DNA of 64,000 nt from Zymoseptoria tritici IPO323 (GCF_000219625.1 NC_018210.1:2078476-2142475); one strand, 5' to 3'. Positions 24,201-36,571 are shown, counted from the stretch's first letter. Notes: generated from the letters alone by a model not told the origin. Made by a program: numbers and translations.

Positions 24201-26135
24201 CCTACAACAGACCTAAAGAGATGCGAGAGGACATCGTAGAAACGTTTGTTAGTGTCCAAGGCATCGAATACACAGACAATCAACTCTTCCCCTTCTATTA
24301 AGCTTAGAAGCGGGGACCGGAACAGATAGATCCGGACGATAAGCTCGATAAACTAACGTTATCAGCTTAACGGCAGAGAATAATCGACTACTAGCCACCT
24401 CCAAGCTTTAACACTAAGGTTATAGACTTTGACTTCGGCGAAATGACCTTATTCGACACTACGGGAATGTTCGCGACTTATACGACGATGGCTAAAGTCT
24501 ACGCTATTACTGCGATAAAGGCGGTTATAGAGGAAGGAGCATCCGCAAAAGACGCACCTGTCCTTATCGGAGATTTACCGCCAGAACCAAAACGCTAGAA
24601 AGACCTTATTATGTATAAGTACTTAGAGGAATTCGAAAAGGCTGCTAGAGCAGAGTTTTAAAAGGCTCTCGACACTAGAACGTTCTATTAGATCCCTAAA
24701 AGTTAAGCAGGAAACAACCTAACCGTCCCGTTAACGTAGGTGTTTAAATATAAGCAAGACTTAAAAGGACACTTAGAGAAGTTTAAGGCTCGAATTTGTG
24801 CAAGAGGAGACTTGTAGTTAACCGAGCTTGACACGTACGCAGCTACCCTCGCAGCGAGGCTGTTTAGGTTGTTAATAGCGATTATAGCACACTTTAACCT
24901 GGAAACAATCTAGATGGACGCTGTAAACGCCTTTCTAAACTCTGAGTTGCCGACGCTAATCTACCTTTAACCCCTAGACGGTTTTCGAGACCCGAACATG
25001 CTGTTGAAATGCGTTCGCGCCCTTTACGGCTTTAAGGAGTCCCTAGCGCTGTAGTAGGGAGATCTAAGTAAAGGTGTCGAAGAGCTTAGACTACGGCAAG
25101 TCGTTAATTGCCTATACACCGATAGAAAAGTTATAATCTTCTTCTTCGTTAATAACATTGTGTTAGCATTTCATTATGAACACAAAGTTCACGCCGAAGA
25201 TATACAGAAAAGGCTGATGGCCAAATACGAGATAAGGGTTATAGGCCTAATCGACTACTTCTGTGGAATTAAAATCATCCGGAACAGAGAGACTGGGGAT
25301 ATGTAGCTCAACTAAGACACCTATATTAAGAAGGTCGCTAGAAGATACAATGTCTTATTAACTAAAAAAAGGGCGGATACACCTCTACCTATGAACTTTG
25401 ATTAAGAACCGGCAAAAGAAAAAGCGAAACCCTACATAATTAAGGAGATGCAGTTAAAAGTTGGTTCTCTTAACTTCGTAGCATCCTACACGAGACCGGA
25501 TATCGCTTTTGTAGTTTCTTTGCTAGCACGTTATCTAGTGAATCTAGCCGAATATTATCTTAAAGCAGCAGATTATTGCATTAGATATCTGCTACAAAGC
25601 TCTTAATTAAGCGTTTAGTATAGCAAAGACGACAGTAGGCTTACCTACCTGTCGCAGCCGCTGGAGTTCTTCGGAGCCTTAGATGCTTCGTTCGCAGACG
25701 ATCTAGAGACGCGAAGAAGCTTAGAGGGTATGGTTTTCTTCTTGTTTAGAGGGATTGTCGACTAGAAGTCTACGAAGCAGACTATAGTTACTAAATTATC
25801 TACGGAGTTAGAGCTGTATGCACTTAGCCATGCTGGAACAGAGATAATTTGGTAGGAACGAGTGTTCAAAAACATAGACCTAAGCCTTAACAGCAAGGGC
25901 AGGTTGTTATATAACAACAAGCAAACTATTCGAGTCGTTACTGCATAAGGCCAAAAGCTGGACACTAAGATAAGGCATGTAGATATACAGTAGTGCTAGC
26001 TGCGTAAAAGGTACTAAGCTAGAGACCTTAAGGTCGAATAGGTTAAAACCACCTTAATGCCCGCGGACGGGATGACCAAACTGCTGTTAGCACAACGGCA
26101 TCGCGCCTTTCTAGACCAGCTCCGAATAACAGTAC
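21240..26135 (+). pseudogene. Copia gag-pol remnant
   Basis: Gag-like sequence occupies about 21250-22500, with a Cys-containing knuckle-like stretch near 22190-22260. A protease/GAG-pre-integrase region follows (22600-23280). Integrase lies at about 23290-24010, with acidic residues in DIVEFNIAKNGDKY, ALRSDVDPKYG and LAERAGGVIVEMARTLI. RT is at about 24590-25350: DAVNAFLNSELPTLIY and KCVRALYGFKES are recognisable. The catalytic box at 25148-25156 reads V-N-N where active enzymes have V-D-D. RNase H is at about 25660-26010 (RRSLEGMVFFLFRG, KLSTELELYALSHAGTEIIW), followed by the conserved KIRHVDI and PADGMTK. Stops are TAG/TAA only in the parts I translated. Integrase and RNase H share one frame and RT uses another, so at least two indels exist. 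Confidence 0.85.
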
Positions 26136-26137
26136 CA

Positions 26138-26198
26138 CCGGATCTAGGGGGTAAGGACTGCGCTGACAGAACTTCACTACCGGATCTCGGGGGTAAGG
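26138..26198 (+). repeat. Two polypurine-tract-like copies after pol
   Basis: CCGGATCT(A/C)GGGGGTAAGG occurs at 26138-26156 and 26180-26198. The same core, CGGATCTCGGGGGT, recurs at 28984-28997 directly before the 3' LTR, where it serves as the expected polypurine tract. Confidence 0.7.
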
Positions 26199-26607
26199 GC
26201 CAGGCAAATGCCTAGCCTAACATTACTATTAGAAAGAAGTCTGCACAACGATTAGGAGCTATTATATAGCCTTATATGCACATCACATGCGGACTTAAAT
26301 TATTACGTTTACCACCTTAACAAGTGGTCTAGGACGTATATATCTAGGGATCTATCGACCGGATTACCCTTTTGAAGCCAAATTCACTTTACTTTTTGCG
26401 CTAAACTGAAATTGGCAGCTACTAAAGACCTAAACAGCTATTACATGCCGAACTACGCGTACTTCTGAACCCGTAATGCATTCCTTAGCACTGGTCTGTG
26501 CTTATTCTCAGAGCTTATATCTTTTCTGTTTGTACTTCCACTTTCTCTTCTTTTCTTCAACTACCTTATTTTACATTAGTAGAGGTGTTAACATTAGCAC
26601 TATTACG

Positions 26608-28962
26608 ATGGTAAACACTAGAAACAGGCGCAACCTCAACCCCGAGAACGAGGCACTACTTCTGGACTTTAACGCACTCGAAAACGTCCCCAAATTAACC
26701 AAGAAGTCGAGAAAACACTCGAAAACTACCTCTACGATAGGCGACAACTAGTCTAGCATCGACGCTAACGACCCGAACGCGCGCGTCGACACTCCTACCA
26801 ATCTAATTACTCTAGAACAGCTACGTTAAGTTACCGCTAAGACCGCAACCGCTCGTGCGTAAGATAAAGTTTAGGACAACTAGTAGGGTGCGCAGCCTTA
26901 TCTAAGGGAAGAAGACGTAATCGACGCAGTAGCTGAAGCTGAAGTTAACCGCGAGTTGTTAGCGGCCGAAGATTAACCAAGCGATAAGGACGACATGTTC
27001 CGACACCGCTACCTTAATTAGCGCGTAGTAAGCAATGCGCAGATACCGGATTAAAGCGCACAAGTCCTAAACGACGGGAACACACAGGAGGATACTATAG
27101 CAGCTAGAGCTGAAGTCCTAAATAAGGACAACGCTCCTCCTTAAGAAACAGTTATCCTCGACAAAAAGGAGTTTAAGAATTACGCTGTAATACTTTATTA
27201 AGCTGATCTAGTTACTGGACAATCGGATAAGGCCTTTTAGGCCTAGCAAGCCAGGGACCTTAAAGCTATTTAGTTATACGAAATAAAGTTAAGAACGAAT
27301 AGTTACACAACCGAAGAGGACCTAATAGCATACTAGGACGCAAAGGCAAGAGAAGCGGCTATCCTAAAAGCAGAGAAGAAGGTAGAGAAACAACGCAAAG
27401 CTGCTAAAGAGGCCGAGTCCGAAGCCGCTAACGTTAAGAAGGAGTTGCAGGATAGATCCGAAGTCGACCCTATCTCTGCGAAGAAGGCTAGAAAGGGTGA
27501 CTTTAACTAGGGCCCCTTACGTAGAACCTTTGTAACAGAGACTTTACGTTGTTAGAACCAACCTTAGCAGACCCTAACGAAGAAATTAACTCGCACTCCT
27601 AAGACCCTACGCACAACTAGTAGGCAGTAGAGTGCTAAGAGGCCTACAACTCTTCTAGACAAACAACCTAAAATTACCGATTAGGTCGTTAAGACTTACT
27701 AAAATGCATTTAACGACTTCTCTAGAGAATTTGGGCGGTTTACCAACTTTAGCGTAACGAAGGAGTAGGCGTTCTGGTAGAATAAAGGAGAAGACGGAGT
27801 ACTTTAACGCGACGCTGCGGAAAACAAGTTAAAGCCTAAGAGGCAGTTAAAGTCTATCCTGCTTACCCTCCTTAACTCTATCGACTGCATAAAGGAGTTC
27901 AAGGCGCTAATTTCAGCAAAGCTTCACCCGTTAGCTCCCTTTATTATTAACGTCCTGTATATCGACATTCTTACTTGGCTTAAACGCATCTATAACGATA
28001 TTAAGAGCGGAGTTACTGTCTACTACCCTGGACTTCTTTAGATTCTTAAGGACCTAGAGGCCCTCTGCACCTTTAAGGGCAAAGGAAAGGATCGAATTAT
28101 TAAAAGCATCGACCCTATCGCTGCGTCCACGATGTTAAAAAACTACACTCGCGCCTACGCTACGCCGACCTGGGACGACTAAACCCTAAATGAGCCTAAA
28201 GCCGATGCTAGAAACAACCGGATCCTAGACATTAAGACTATGCGCCAGATGGTGAAAGAACATGATCGCAAGTCTAAGGCCTCTAAGGAACGTAAAAAGA
28301 GGAGACAGGTCGCTTAGGCTACCCTAGACGCCCTCGACGAAGAGTCTAAAGGAGATAACGATCTAGAAAACTTCCTTACTCCGTACGGTAGCTACTCCGG
28401 ACTACTAGCTCGCCTACAACGCAATTAGCCTGTTGACAACTCTTCCGACGAAGAGGAGAAGGAGCTTATACCTGTGCCTAAGCCGACTAAGAGAAAGGCA
28501 CTAGCAAAGAAGCAACCTACTAAGGGCGTTGCCGTTAAGGCCGAGAAGCCCACGAAACGCAAACGCTAAGATAAGGACGAAGACGAAAACGTAATAGGCG
28601 TTAACACTAAGTCTAAGCAATCGAAGACTAAAAAGATTAACCGCAACGCTAGGAAGGTCACTCCCTTGCCTCTGCCTAAAGGACCTTAATTAAGTAACGT
28701 TACTACTCCCGACTAGATAATAAGAGACGCCTACGCCGAGGAGGACGCTATAACCGCGATAGCAGGGAACCAACGCAGAGGAGCCGCCGTCTTCAACGCT
28801 ATGGCCAGCGGATCCGGCGAGTTCGAGCCAGAATCTCTCAAACTTCAACGCCGTCGTCAAGCCGCCGCCCTGGCGCTCATTAACATTCCACCACTGCCAA
28901 AGAAGGACCCCGAAATCGAAGATTCGGACGACGACTCTAATAGCGAGGAGAGCGAGGGTTGA
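26608..28962 (+). pseudogene. Third, sense-oriented ORF of the Copia element, RIP-decayed
   Basis: One frame runs 784 codons from the ATG at 26608 to TGA at 28960-28962 without a frameshift. It is broken only by about 30 TAG/TAA codons, which are the products of CAG, CAA or TGG under RIP; no internal TGA occurs. The predicted protein is strongly charged. It starts MVNTRNRRNLNPENEALLLD, has an Ala/Lys/Glu-rich heptad-like stretch (EKQRKAAKEAESEAANVKKE) and a middle globular-looking part. It ends with Lys/Arg clusters and an acidic tail (EIEDSDDDSNSEESEG). I recognise no domain. It might be a coiled-coil nucleic-acid-binding or capsid-like protein, but no function is assigned. Copia elements usually have no gene here. 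Confidence 0.75.
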
Positions 28963-28998
28963 GATCGTTTAGTATAACATAAACGGATCTCGGGGGTG

Positions 28999-29236
28999 TG
29001 TCGATCTATTAGCGTTAATTCATAAAACAGGGTAAGACTAGGGATATTAACTCTAACAGCCTAATTACGTGGTTAGTGTCCTATATAATATTATAGGATA
29101 TTAGCGATAAGACCCTAACCCCTTTTAGGTATTTGGAATCACGGCGTCTATATAGTCTTTAGGTCGATAACCTCAAGAAACACATGGTTTTTCTCAATCT
29201 TGAAGTTCACCCCTGCATTGCACTACTCAATTGACA
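28999..29236 (+). repeat. 3' LTR of Copia element 1
   Basis: 238 bp, beginning TGTCGATCTA and ending AATTGACA, followed by the target duplication CAAGG. The polypurine run GGATCTCGGGGG lies directly upstream. Confidence 0.93.
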
Positions 29237-29241
29237 CAAGG

Positions 29242-30906
29242 GTAAGATGGAAACATGTCCACGCGGGATTGCTCGAAACGCACATGCTTTCCACGGGGAT
29301 GTCTGTTGCTTGCTTCTCTGACTTCTGACCTCATACCTTCGATCACAGCTGTCCCAGCTCATCTCTTCCCTTCTGACTTCAACAATCGGATCAGCTGTTC
29401 GACGCGTCCCCCTCATACACCATTCTCCTCATCTCCCTTTCCCTTCACCATCACTTCCAACGCTCCAACCGACATTACAAATCCCACCTTCACTCCCACG
29501 CCCGTAATCAAACACACCCATGATGGTCGATCCCCACCTCCGTCTCATGCGCCCCACACGCCTTGGCAACAGCCAGATGCGGTCACAACCAGCAAGCCAC
29601 GAAACGGCTTTCAGATCCACGCTTCATCGTCGACGCCACCGATGGGGAGAGAACAAAGAACCTCAAATTCGGTCCATCTTATCTCTACTTCGTAGTCCGT
29701 AGAAGCGGCTGATGTGAGTATGCGGCTGATGATGGGAGGATCCGAGATTAGGTTCTCTATCGTTCAGTGGGAGGTGGCACAGAGGCGGACATGGAATTGG
29801 ACACAGAGATGGGCACAGAGATGTGATCCTCACCGTCGCTGGACTGAGTGGTGTGATGCGAATTTGGGATTAGCATTGATCGATCTGTCAGCTATCGAAG
29901 CGAGATGGCCCGGGAATGGTGATGTCTTGTACATGTGTCGAGTGACGAGGTGATACCGTTTCGAGAAGGCGGCCGTGGAGAGAGTCTCGTGAACGACATT
30001 CTAGGGTGCAGTATAGCAGCTCAAATAGATCTTCCACGCTCGGAGTGTATATTTATCCGTACCAGAAGGAGACAAAATAGATGGAGCCCTCCTCCCTCCG
30101 CAAGATAGACAAATTGCAATCACCATCTACAGCGGTCCTTGAATGAAGTCCAGATCTTCGTCTCCAGCGACTAACAACTCTTTCGCATCACATTGACAAG
30201 ACCACATTCTTTCTCTACACGGCTTAATCTTTCGCCGAAGCAAGTCTTATCTCGTCCGCCGCACTGTACCGCTTTCAATCCTCAATCCTCACCCCGTCTA
30301 TACCCTCTCGCTCGCTTCCAAGTAATGCGAGATATACAGCCAGATTACCTTACCTTAGGGTTAGGGTTAGGGTTTCCACAACCCAATCATGCCATGAACG
30401 ATATCATCCATCCATCTATACTCTTCTTACCACTCACAGATCGGCCATTGGGCATCCGCGTTGACTCGGAATGTAAACATGGCATTTGTTAATCGAGAGT
30501 AGATGAAGGGGTGGGAAAGGAAAGTATCGCAAGGCTACGGAGAACGAGTCTTCGATTTTGGGAGAGATCAGAACAATCTTGCTTGCTATTTCGAATAGCA
30601 CTACTCGTCTGTCATGACGTGGCCCAATAATGCAAGCGCATGCCTCAACGACAAGAATCGACTGACGTGGCGTGCATACCGACAGTATCAGATGGAACAA
30701 GAGCACACAGAGCCAAATGTGGTGCGAATTCAATAAAACGAATTCAACCCGCTATATGAACAAAAAGATCACAAAACGCAAAAACTACCAGAAATCATCC
30801 CAACACAATTCCTTCCGCCCGGCGCGCACCCATTCCCAACTCCTGCGCCGACGCCATCGCTCATCAGCAGCCGTACTTTTCATCAAACCTGCAAGGTCTC
30901 TAGAAT
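29242..30906. other. Intergenic DNA with a short interstitial telomere tract
   Basis: Normal-composition DNA without a supportable gene. It contains three perfect TTAGGG units at 30355-30372. The right part is the 3' flank of the sulfite reductase gene. Confidence 0.45.
30355..30373 (+). repeat. Interstitial telomere repeats
   Basis: Three tandem TTAGGG units lie in otherwise unique DNA, in the same orientation as the chromosome-end telomere. Confidence 0.85.
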
Positions 30907-33900
30907 CTACTCCTCCTCCACCTCCGCCGTATCATCATGGAAATCCCTCCCTTCCTTCGTAGCAACAATGATACCCGCCCGGATACACCAGTCTCCGAAT
31001 CTCTCCTTCTCGCCCTCTTTCCTCCCACCATCATCCAACCGTTCCTTCGCGTACCGCCCCAACAGTCCGCGCATGATCTCCAAAATCTCCTCCTCCATAA
31101 TCGAGCTGCGGTACAGCTTGTTCAACCTCTCGCCATGGTATCCACCTCCGAGATACATGTTGTACGCTCCAAAGGCTTTACCGACGAAAGCGACTTCCGC
31201 CAACCACGGTCTCGCACATCCGTTGGGACATCCCGTCATGCGCATGACGATGCTATCCTGTCGCATACCGAGCTCCTCCAAGAGTCCCTCGACTTTGGTG
31301 ACGAGGACAGGGAGGTAGCGTTCTGATTCCGCCATGGCGAGACCACAAGTGGGGAACGCGACGCAAGCGGAGGATGATAGACGGAGAGCGGAAAAGTCGG
31401 TGTTGTCGAGTTTGTACTGCTTCATCATCTTCTTGACGTCCGGCATCGCTTGATCGGGGATGTTCGATAGGATGAGATGTTGGTTACCCGTCAAGCGGAA
31501 TTCGCCATGGTTGAGCTTCGCCAGCGCACGGAGGCCAGTCTTCATCGGGAACTCGGCGGTGTCCTCGATGCGACCGTTCTCAATGAACATGGTGAAGTGG
31601 TTGAGACCTCTCTCGTCCTTGATCCAGCCGAAGGTGTCGATGTTGGAATGGAACTTGAAGGGACGAGGAGAGCCGAAGGTTTGACCCCAGCGGGACTCGA
31701 CTTCCGCTTTGAAGGCCTCAACACCCATGTCGTCGATGGTGTACTTCAGACGGGCGTGTTTGCGGTTCTTGCGATCACCGTTGTCGCGCTGAACGGTCAT
31801 GATGTGTTCGCAGGCGCGGTGGACCTCACCGACTGAGACGAAGCCGAACATGCGGCCGAGTTGAGGGTAGGTCTTCTTGTTGTTGTGCGTCGCGCCCATG
31901 CCACCGCCTGCGAGCAGGTTGAAGCCAGCAAGTTGGCCCTCCTTGTCTTGAATGGCGATGAGACCAATGTCGTGGGCGTAGACATCCGTATCATTGTGAG
32001 GCGGAACAGCGATGGTGATCTTGAACTTGCGTGGAAGGTAGACCGGACCGTACATTGGTTCCTCAATAGTGGCCGCATCCTTGGGGTGCATGGCCTGGAT
32101 GAAAGGTTGCTGGGCGTCGCCGGCAATCTTCATATCCTTCTCGCCATCCATTCCCTTGAGCCAAATCTCGTGGTATGCGACGGACGCGGCGGCGGGGAGG
32201 AGATGATCGGAGATGCGCTGGGCGGCCTCCTGTGCTTGCGCGTGGAGGGCGCTGAGCTCAGGCAACGAGGAGCACATCACATTGCGGTTGACATCACCAC
32301 AGGCCGCGATGGAAGTCATCATCGAGCGGTTGATGGCCTGCATGGCTGGCTTGAGCTTGCCCTTGACCACTCCGTGGAATTGGAAGGTCTGGCGGGTAGT
32401 GAGCTTCATCGTCTCGTTTCCTAGTTGATCAGAGATGTCATCCATCTGCACCCATTGATCGGGAGTGGCGACACCACCTGGCAGACGGCAACGAATCATG
32501 AAGGAGTATGCTGGCTCAAGACCCTGAGCCTTGCGCTCGTCACGCAGATCGCGGTCGTCCTGCATGTATGTGCCGTGGAACTTGGTCAGCTGCTGGTCTG
32601 CAGCGCTGATGGCTCCAGTGGATGGATCCTCCAATCCCTCGACGATCGTACCACGAAGGAAGTTGGACTGGATCTTGATGTCCTCGTTGGTCATTGGCGG
32701 TGGCTCCTCAGGAAGACCCTCAATGTTGCCGACTCCGAGAACATCCCACAACTTCGGCTCCCACTCAGCATAACCAGTCTGGTAGCCATCCGGATCTTGA
32801 TCATCACCAAGACCGCAGTCGACGAGAATCTTACCTCCGAGAGTCTCCAATCGGGCGAAGAGATCCTTACCAGGCTTGTTGTAGTAGTGCTTGTCCGCCT
32901 TGCGCGGCCAGTAGTGAGAGTCACCAAGAGCGAAGACGGAGAAGTTGACACCAGCGAGGTCAATGTCGACAGAGTTCTTGATGGCCTCCCAGAAGTTGCG
33001 GCCGTTTTGTGGGAACTCACCCTGACCAGCGGTGGCGGAGATGAAGACGACGTTCTCCTCGGTGGAAAGGTCCTCAATGGGGTAGTCGTCCATGGCCATG
33101 GCAATGGTCTTGAGACCGCGGGCTTTACCACGCTTGGCCAGTCGCTTGGACAAGTTCTCTGCGTTGCCACCATCTGATGCGAAGAGAACAGTCAAAGGAG
33201 CGCCCTGCAGTCCCTCAAGCAAGACCTCGTACGCATCCTTGGCCTTGCGCTTCTGCACCTTGCGCACCTCCGAGCCGTACGACTCTGACAGGTTGGCATG
33301 GAATTGAGGATGTCTGCGCATAAGCTGGGAGAGGTGGTTGTCCCGGCGAAGAAACTCCTTCAACTCCTCCTTGATGCGCTCGGAATCAAGCTTGAAGCAC
33401 TCCTCATTCTTCTCGTCACCCTTGGGATCCCATCGGTAAAGAGGCCAGTATCCAAGGTCAACCGCCTTCTTCGTCTCTTGCAAGACCTGGATCGGGTTGT
33501 CGTTTTCGGAGTTGTATGGGAGGTATGCGAGGACGACTGATGGACCGTCGAATTGCTCGGCCTCCATCATTGCCTGCAGAACCTGAGTGTAGCTGGAGTA
33601 GACGGCGGTGCTGGCGACGTATGCATTGCCAAAGTTCATCGCGTACAAGCCAATGTCCTTCTTCCTCCGTGCTGCGTCGTCCGCTGCGCGCTCGCCGTAT
33701 GGTGTGGAATCGATGATGAGCATGTTGACGTTCTCGCCGCTGGCCAGGACGTGGTGTACACCGCTGTTGCCGAGATCGTAGCTCCACGCGTCGCTGCCGA
33801 CTAACCATTGAGACTCCTTGAAGAAGAGGCCCTTGGAGCTCAGCAGCTTCGATGCTGTGGATGAGCCATCGGTGGTCAGACGAGAAACCACGTCCGAAGC

Positions 33901-35639
33901 CAGCTTGTTGGCCTTGTCGGCCTCCTCAGCAACGAGCGCCCATTGGGAGAGGTAGTTCTGAGGTGCGTCGGTTGTGAATCCACCAGTCTTCAACGCGGCC
34001 TGCACTTCCTGCACGAAACGCTTGCGGTGCTCCTTTCTCGCGATGAGAGAGCCGAAGCCGTACTCGGGTGTGCCCTTGACGCTATCACTGACACCAGCAT
34101 TGCTCTGCTTCAGTGCATTCGCCACGTGTAGCCTCTCCCCAAACAACTGATCCAAAATCTTCATGTATGCATTCTCCAATGCAGGCTGTGACAACGTCTC
34201 TTTCTGTGCGGGGCCATCGTGGGCGCCAATTTCGAGGTTCTGAATGGGTGACTGCGAGGTGAGATTCTGGAAGATGCCGCTGAGGGCTTGTGTAATCGTG
34301 GTGTATTCGATGTAGCCGAGTTGGTAGCCGACAATCAGAGGAGTGTTGGCGCCGCTGGCCTTGACCGACATGAGGAGATCAAGCAGGATAGGACCCCACT
34401 TGGTCGTCTTGCGCTTGATCTGCTCGAGGACTGCGATCCTCTTGATGGACTTGGGGATGCTCTCGGTGAGACGGTCGCCCAACCATGGTCGGTAGAGGAT
34501 GGGTGTGATCAGACCGACCTTGGCGAAGAAGTCTGCGGGAGTGGCGGCATCAAATTCAGTGCTGAAGAGACCTGGGTCGCTGCCGAAGAGGAACAATGCA
34601 TTCTCAGCATTCTTCGGGCCGGTGTAGTTGAACGCGGTGTATTGTCTCCCGGTGTGGTTCTTGACCTGCGCCCAAATGGCAGTGCAGAGGTTGTCGATAT
34701 CTTCGGAAGAGACAGTCTTGCGCTGAGAGTCGACAGTAGTGGCGGACTCGGCCTCGGACGCGCCAGAGCTGCTGTTCTTGCGGTCGGAGGATGAGTCTGA
34801 TGCTGTGGAAGGGTCGCGAGTCGGTGCGCCGCTGGCATCTGCAGCGGAAAGCTCACCCTTCTCAGCATTGCTGCTGGGAGCGAGACTGCCCTGTGTACGT
34901 GCGAGGCCCTCTGCAACATAAATACCCTGCTCCTCGCTCTTGCTTGACTGCAACTGTCTTGTCAAGTCCACATTCAACAACTCTGCCACATATTCCCTCT
35001 TCTCCTGCTCAATCGGCTGATCCTGCTTGCTGTTCGCAGGGTCAAAGAAGTGGACGACACCTCGTCCGCTGCGAATAGCCAAAGCATGTGCCGTCAAAGC
35101 CAAATCCTGCGCCTCCTGCAATGTGGTGGACTGCAAGAAAGCAAAGCCGGTATTGCGGATGCTAGTGATGTGGCCATAGTCTGGGTATCCTGCCGGGCTC
35201 AATGCCACGTGAAGAACCACGGGGTGCTGTGCGAGGCGGTATAAATGTGGAATACTCTTGACGAGGACATCGGAGGATGTCGTGACGGAAGTGACTTTGC
35301 CATTGCGGACGCGGTGGTAGACGTCGAGGAGAGGGTCGTTGTTCGTTCGGACGGAGAGGACTTCGGGAGTGGAGGAGCAGACGACTGAAGAGGCCTTGTT
35401 GGTGGCGTACTGCTTGAGGAAGGAGGAGAATGGCGATTCGGTGGCGAGGGAGGGTTGGACGGAGATGACCGAGTCGGAGGAGAGGTAGGCGATGCGGGCG
35501 ACTGTGAGGAGAGGATGCTGTTAGTGAGCTTGTCGAAATGGTAGTCGTCGTAGAGCTTATCGCGTTGCAGGGGTGGTGTCGCGTGCAGGGCGGGGGACTT
35601 TGTGAACGTACCTGCCTCGCCGGCCGTGTTAATGGCCAT
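30907..35639 (-). CDS. MET5: Assimilatory sulfite reductase (NADPH), hemoprotein beta subunit
   Basis: Exon 1 (35612-35639, 28 nt, MAINTAGEA) and exon 2 (30907-35501) give 1,540 residues, matching fungal MET5/Ecm17-type proteins. The N-terminal half resembles pyruvate-flavodoxin oxidoreductase. A flavodoxin domain begins near residue 780 (LTVLFASDGGNAENLSKRLA, then VFISATAGQGEFPQNG). The C-terminal third is the siroheme/4Fe-4S reductase: TRQTFQFHGVVKGKLKP, then the cysteine motifs CVAFPTCGLAMAE (about residue 1385) and MTGCPNGCARP (about 1430). The enzyme reduces sulfite to sulfide for cysteine and methionine synthesis. The symbol follows the yeast name. The single intron near the start is well supported, because it joins GEA to VARIAYLSSDSVISVQPSLA in frame. 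Confidence 0.95.
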
Positions 35640-36571
35640 GATGGTGGGGTGGAGGGGAAGAGAGAGGGGGATGTCACTGTCGTGCGCCTCTTGACTGGGT
35701 GTAGATCAGAAGAGGAGGACTCGAGGGTTGTTATCGCATTGTCCGGTGGTAAAAAAGGTATAAAGAATGTTGGAGGTTGTGAAGTCAAGAGGCGAAGTGG
35801 TCGTCGTCTAGTAGAACTATTTTGTCTTCCTCCCACTCTCCCGCAGTGGCAACATCCCGGTCGGTCTCGGTCTCGTCTCTCTCAGTCTTTCGTCTCCATC
35901 AAAGGCGGATACATCTTGGCCGATCTCGCTCGGGATCAATTCCCTGCTGATGTAAGCCGCAATGCGTTTTTGGCGTCTCATGATTGGACCATTCTTCCAA
36001 ATCACGCCATCGACTTGGACATTCACTCCCGTCTGGAGAACAACGAAGAAAAATTGGTGCGGCTAATTCTACCACTGGCGCCTCGGCGTAGACTTTGGTG
36101 GACTGATGAAGAGATACATGTCAAATCATCTACAGATTGACAGCCGACGAGCGAAAAGGTCTCGTTGTCGCCGACATCTCCAGCACAACCAGCATCTCCT
36201 CCTCACACGACGTCCACGTATGGCCATCCTCGACCGCCACCTCCGCCCTCGAATGCTGGCCAGCGTATCCCCACTCCACTCTCATATCGTACTAGTCCAA
36301 GCGCCGGCGACCAGTCCAGTAGGAGGTACCCGCATCTTCCATTACCCTTACAACCAGAACGACCCTGAGGCGAAAGAGAGAGAGATCCACCGCGCCTCCT
36401 CCGCTTTCGCCCCGGCACGGCATGTTCATTTATTCACTTCACTTCGCTAAAGGATTTCTCCATTGGGAAGGTCGGTTGTACGCGCTATTTGCATGTGATA
36501 TTCTGCCAACGCTATGTACATCCACTCTCCGCTTCAGATATCAGCCTCCCTTCAGATTCGCCCGCCAACTA
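35640..36571. other. Intergenic region upstream of the sulfite reductase gene
   Basis: About 930 bp between the start of the sulfite reductase gene and the stop of the next minus-strand gene. The open frames are proline/serine-rich shadows. No clear regulatory motif could be identified. Confidence 0.4.

Larger units (their letters stand above)
20981..29241 (+). mobile_element. Complete Copia-type LTR retrotransposon, RIP-mutated, with extra 3' ORF
   Basis: The element spans 20986-29236 (8,251 bp) and is flanked by the 5-bp duplication CAAGG (20981-20985 and 29237-29241). Two 238-bp LTRs begin TGTCGATC and end in ACA. Inside, on the plus strand, come a gag-like region, protease, GAG-pre-integrase, integrase, reverse transcriptase and RNase H in Copia order (integrase before RT), then a further 784-codon frame. 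Every domain is interrupted by TAG and TAA codons, and there are frame changes between integrase, RT and RNase H. CpA/TpG is visibly depleted. The flanking DNA on both sides is normal, so this is a discrete insertion into an intergenic region. It cannot encode functional proteins now. Confidence 0.93.
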
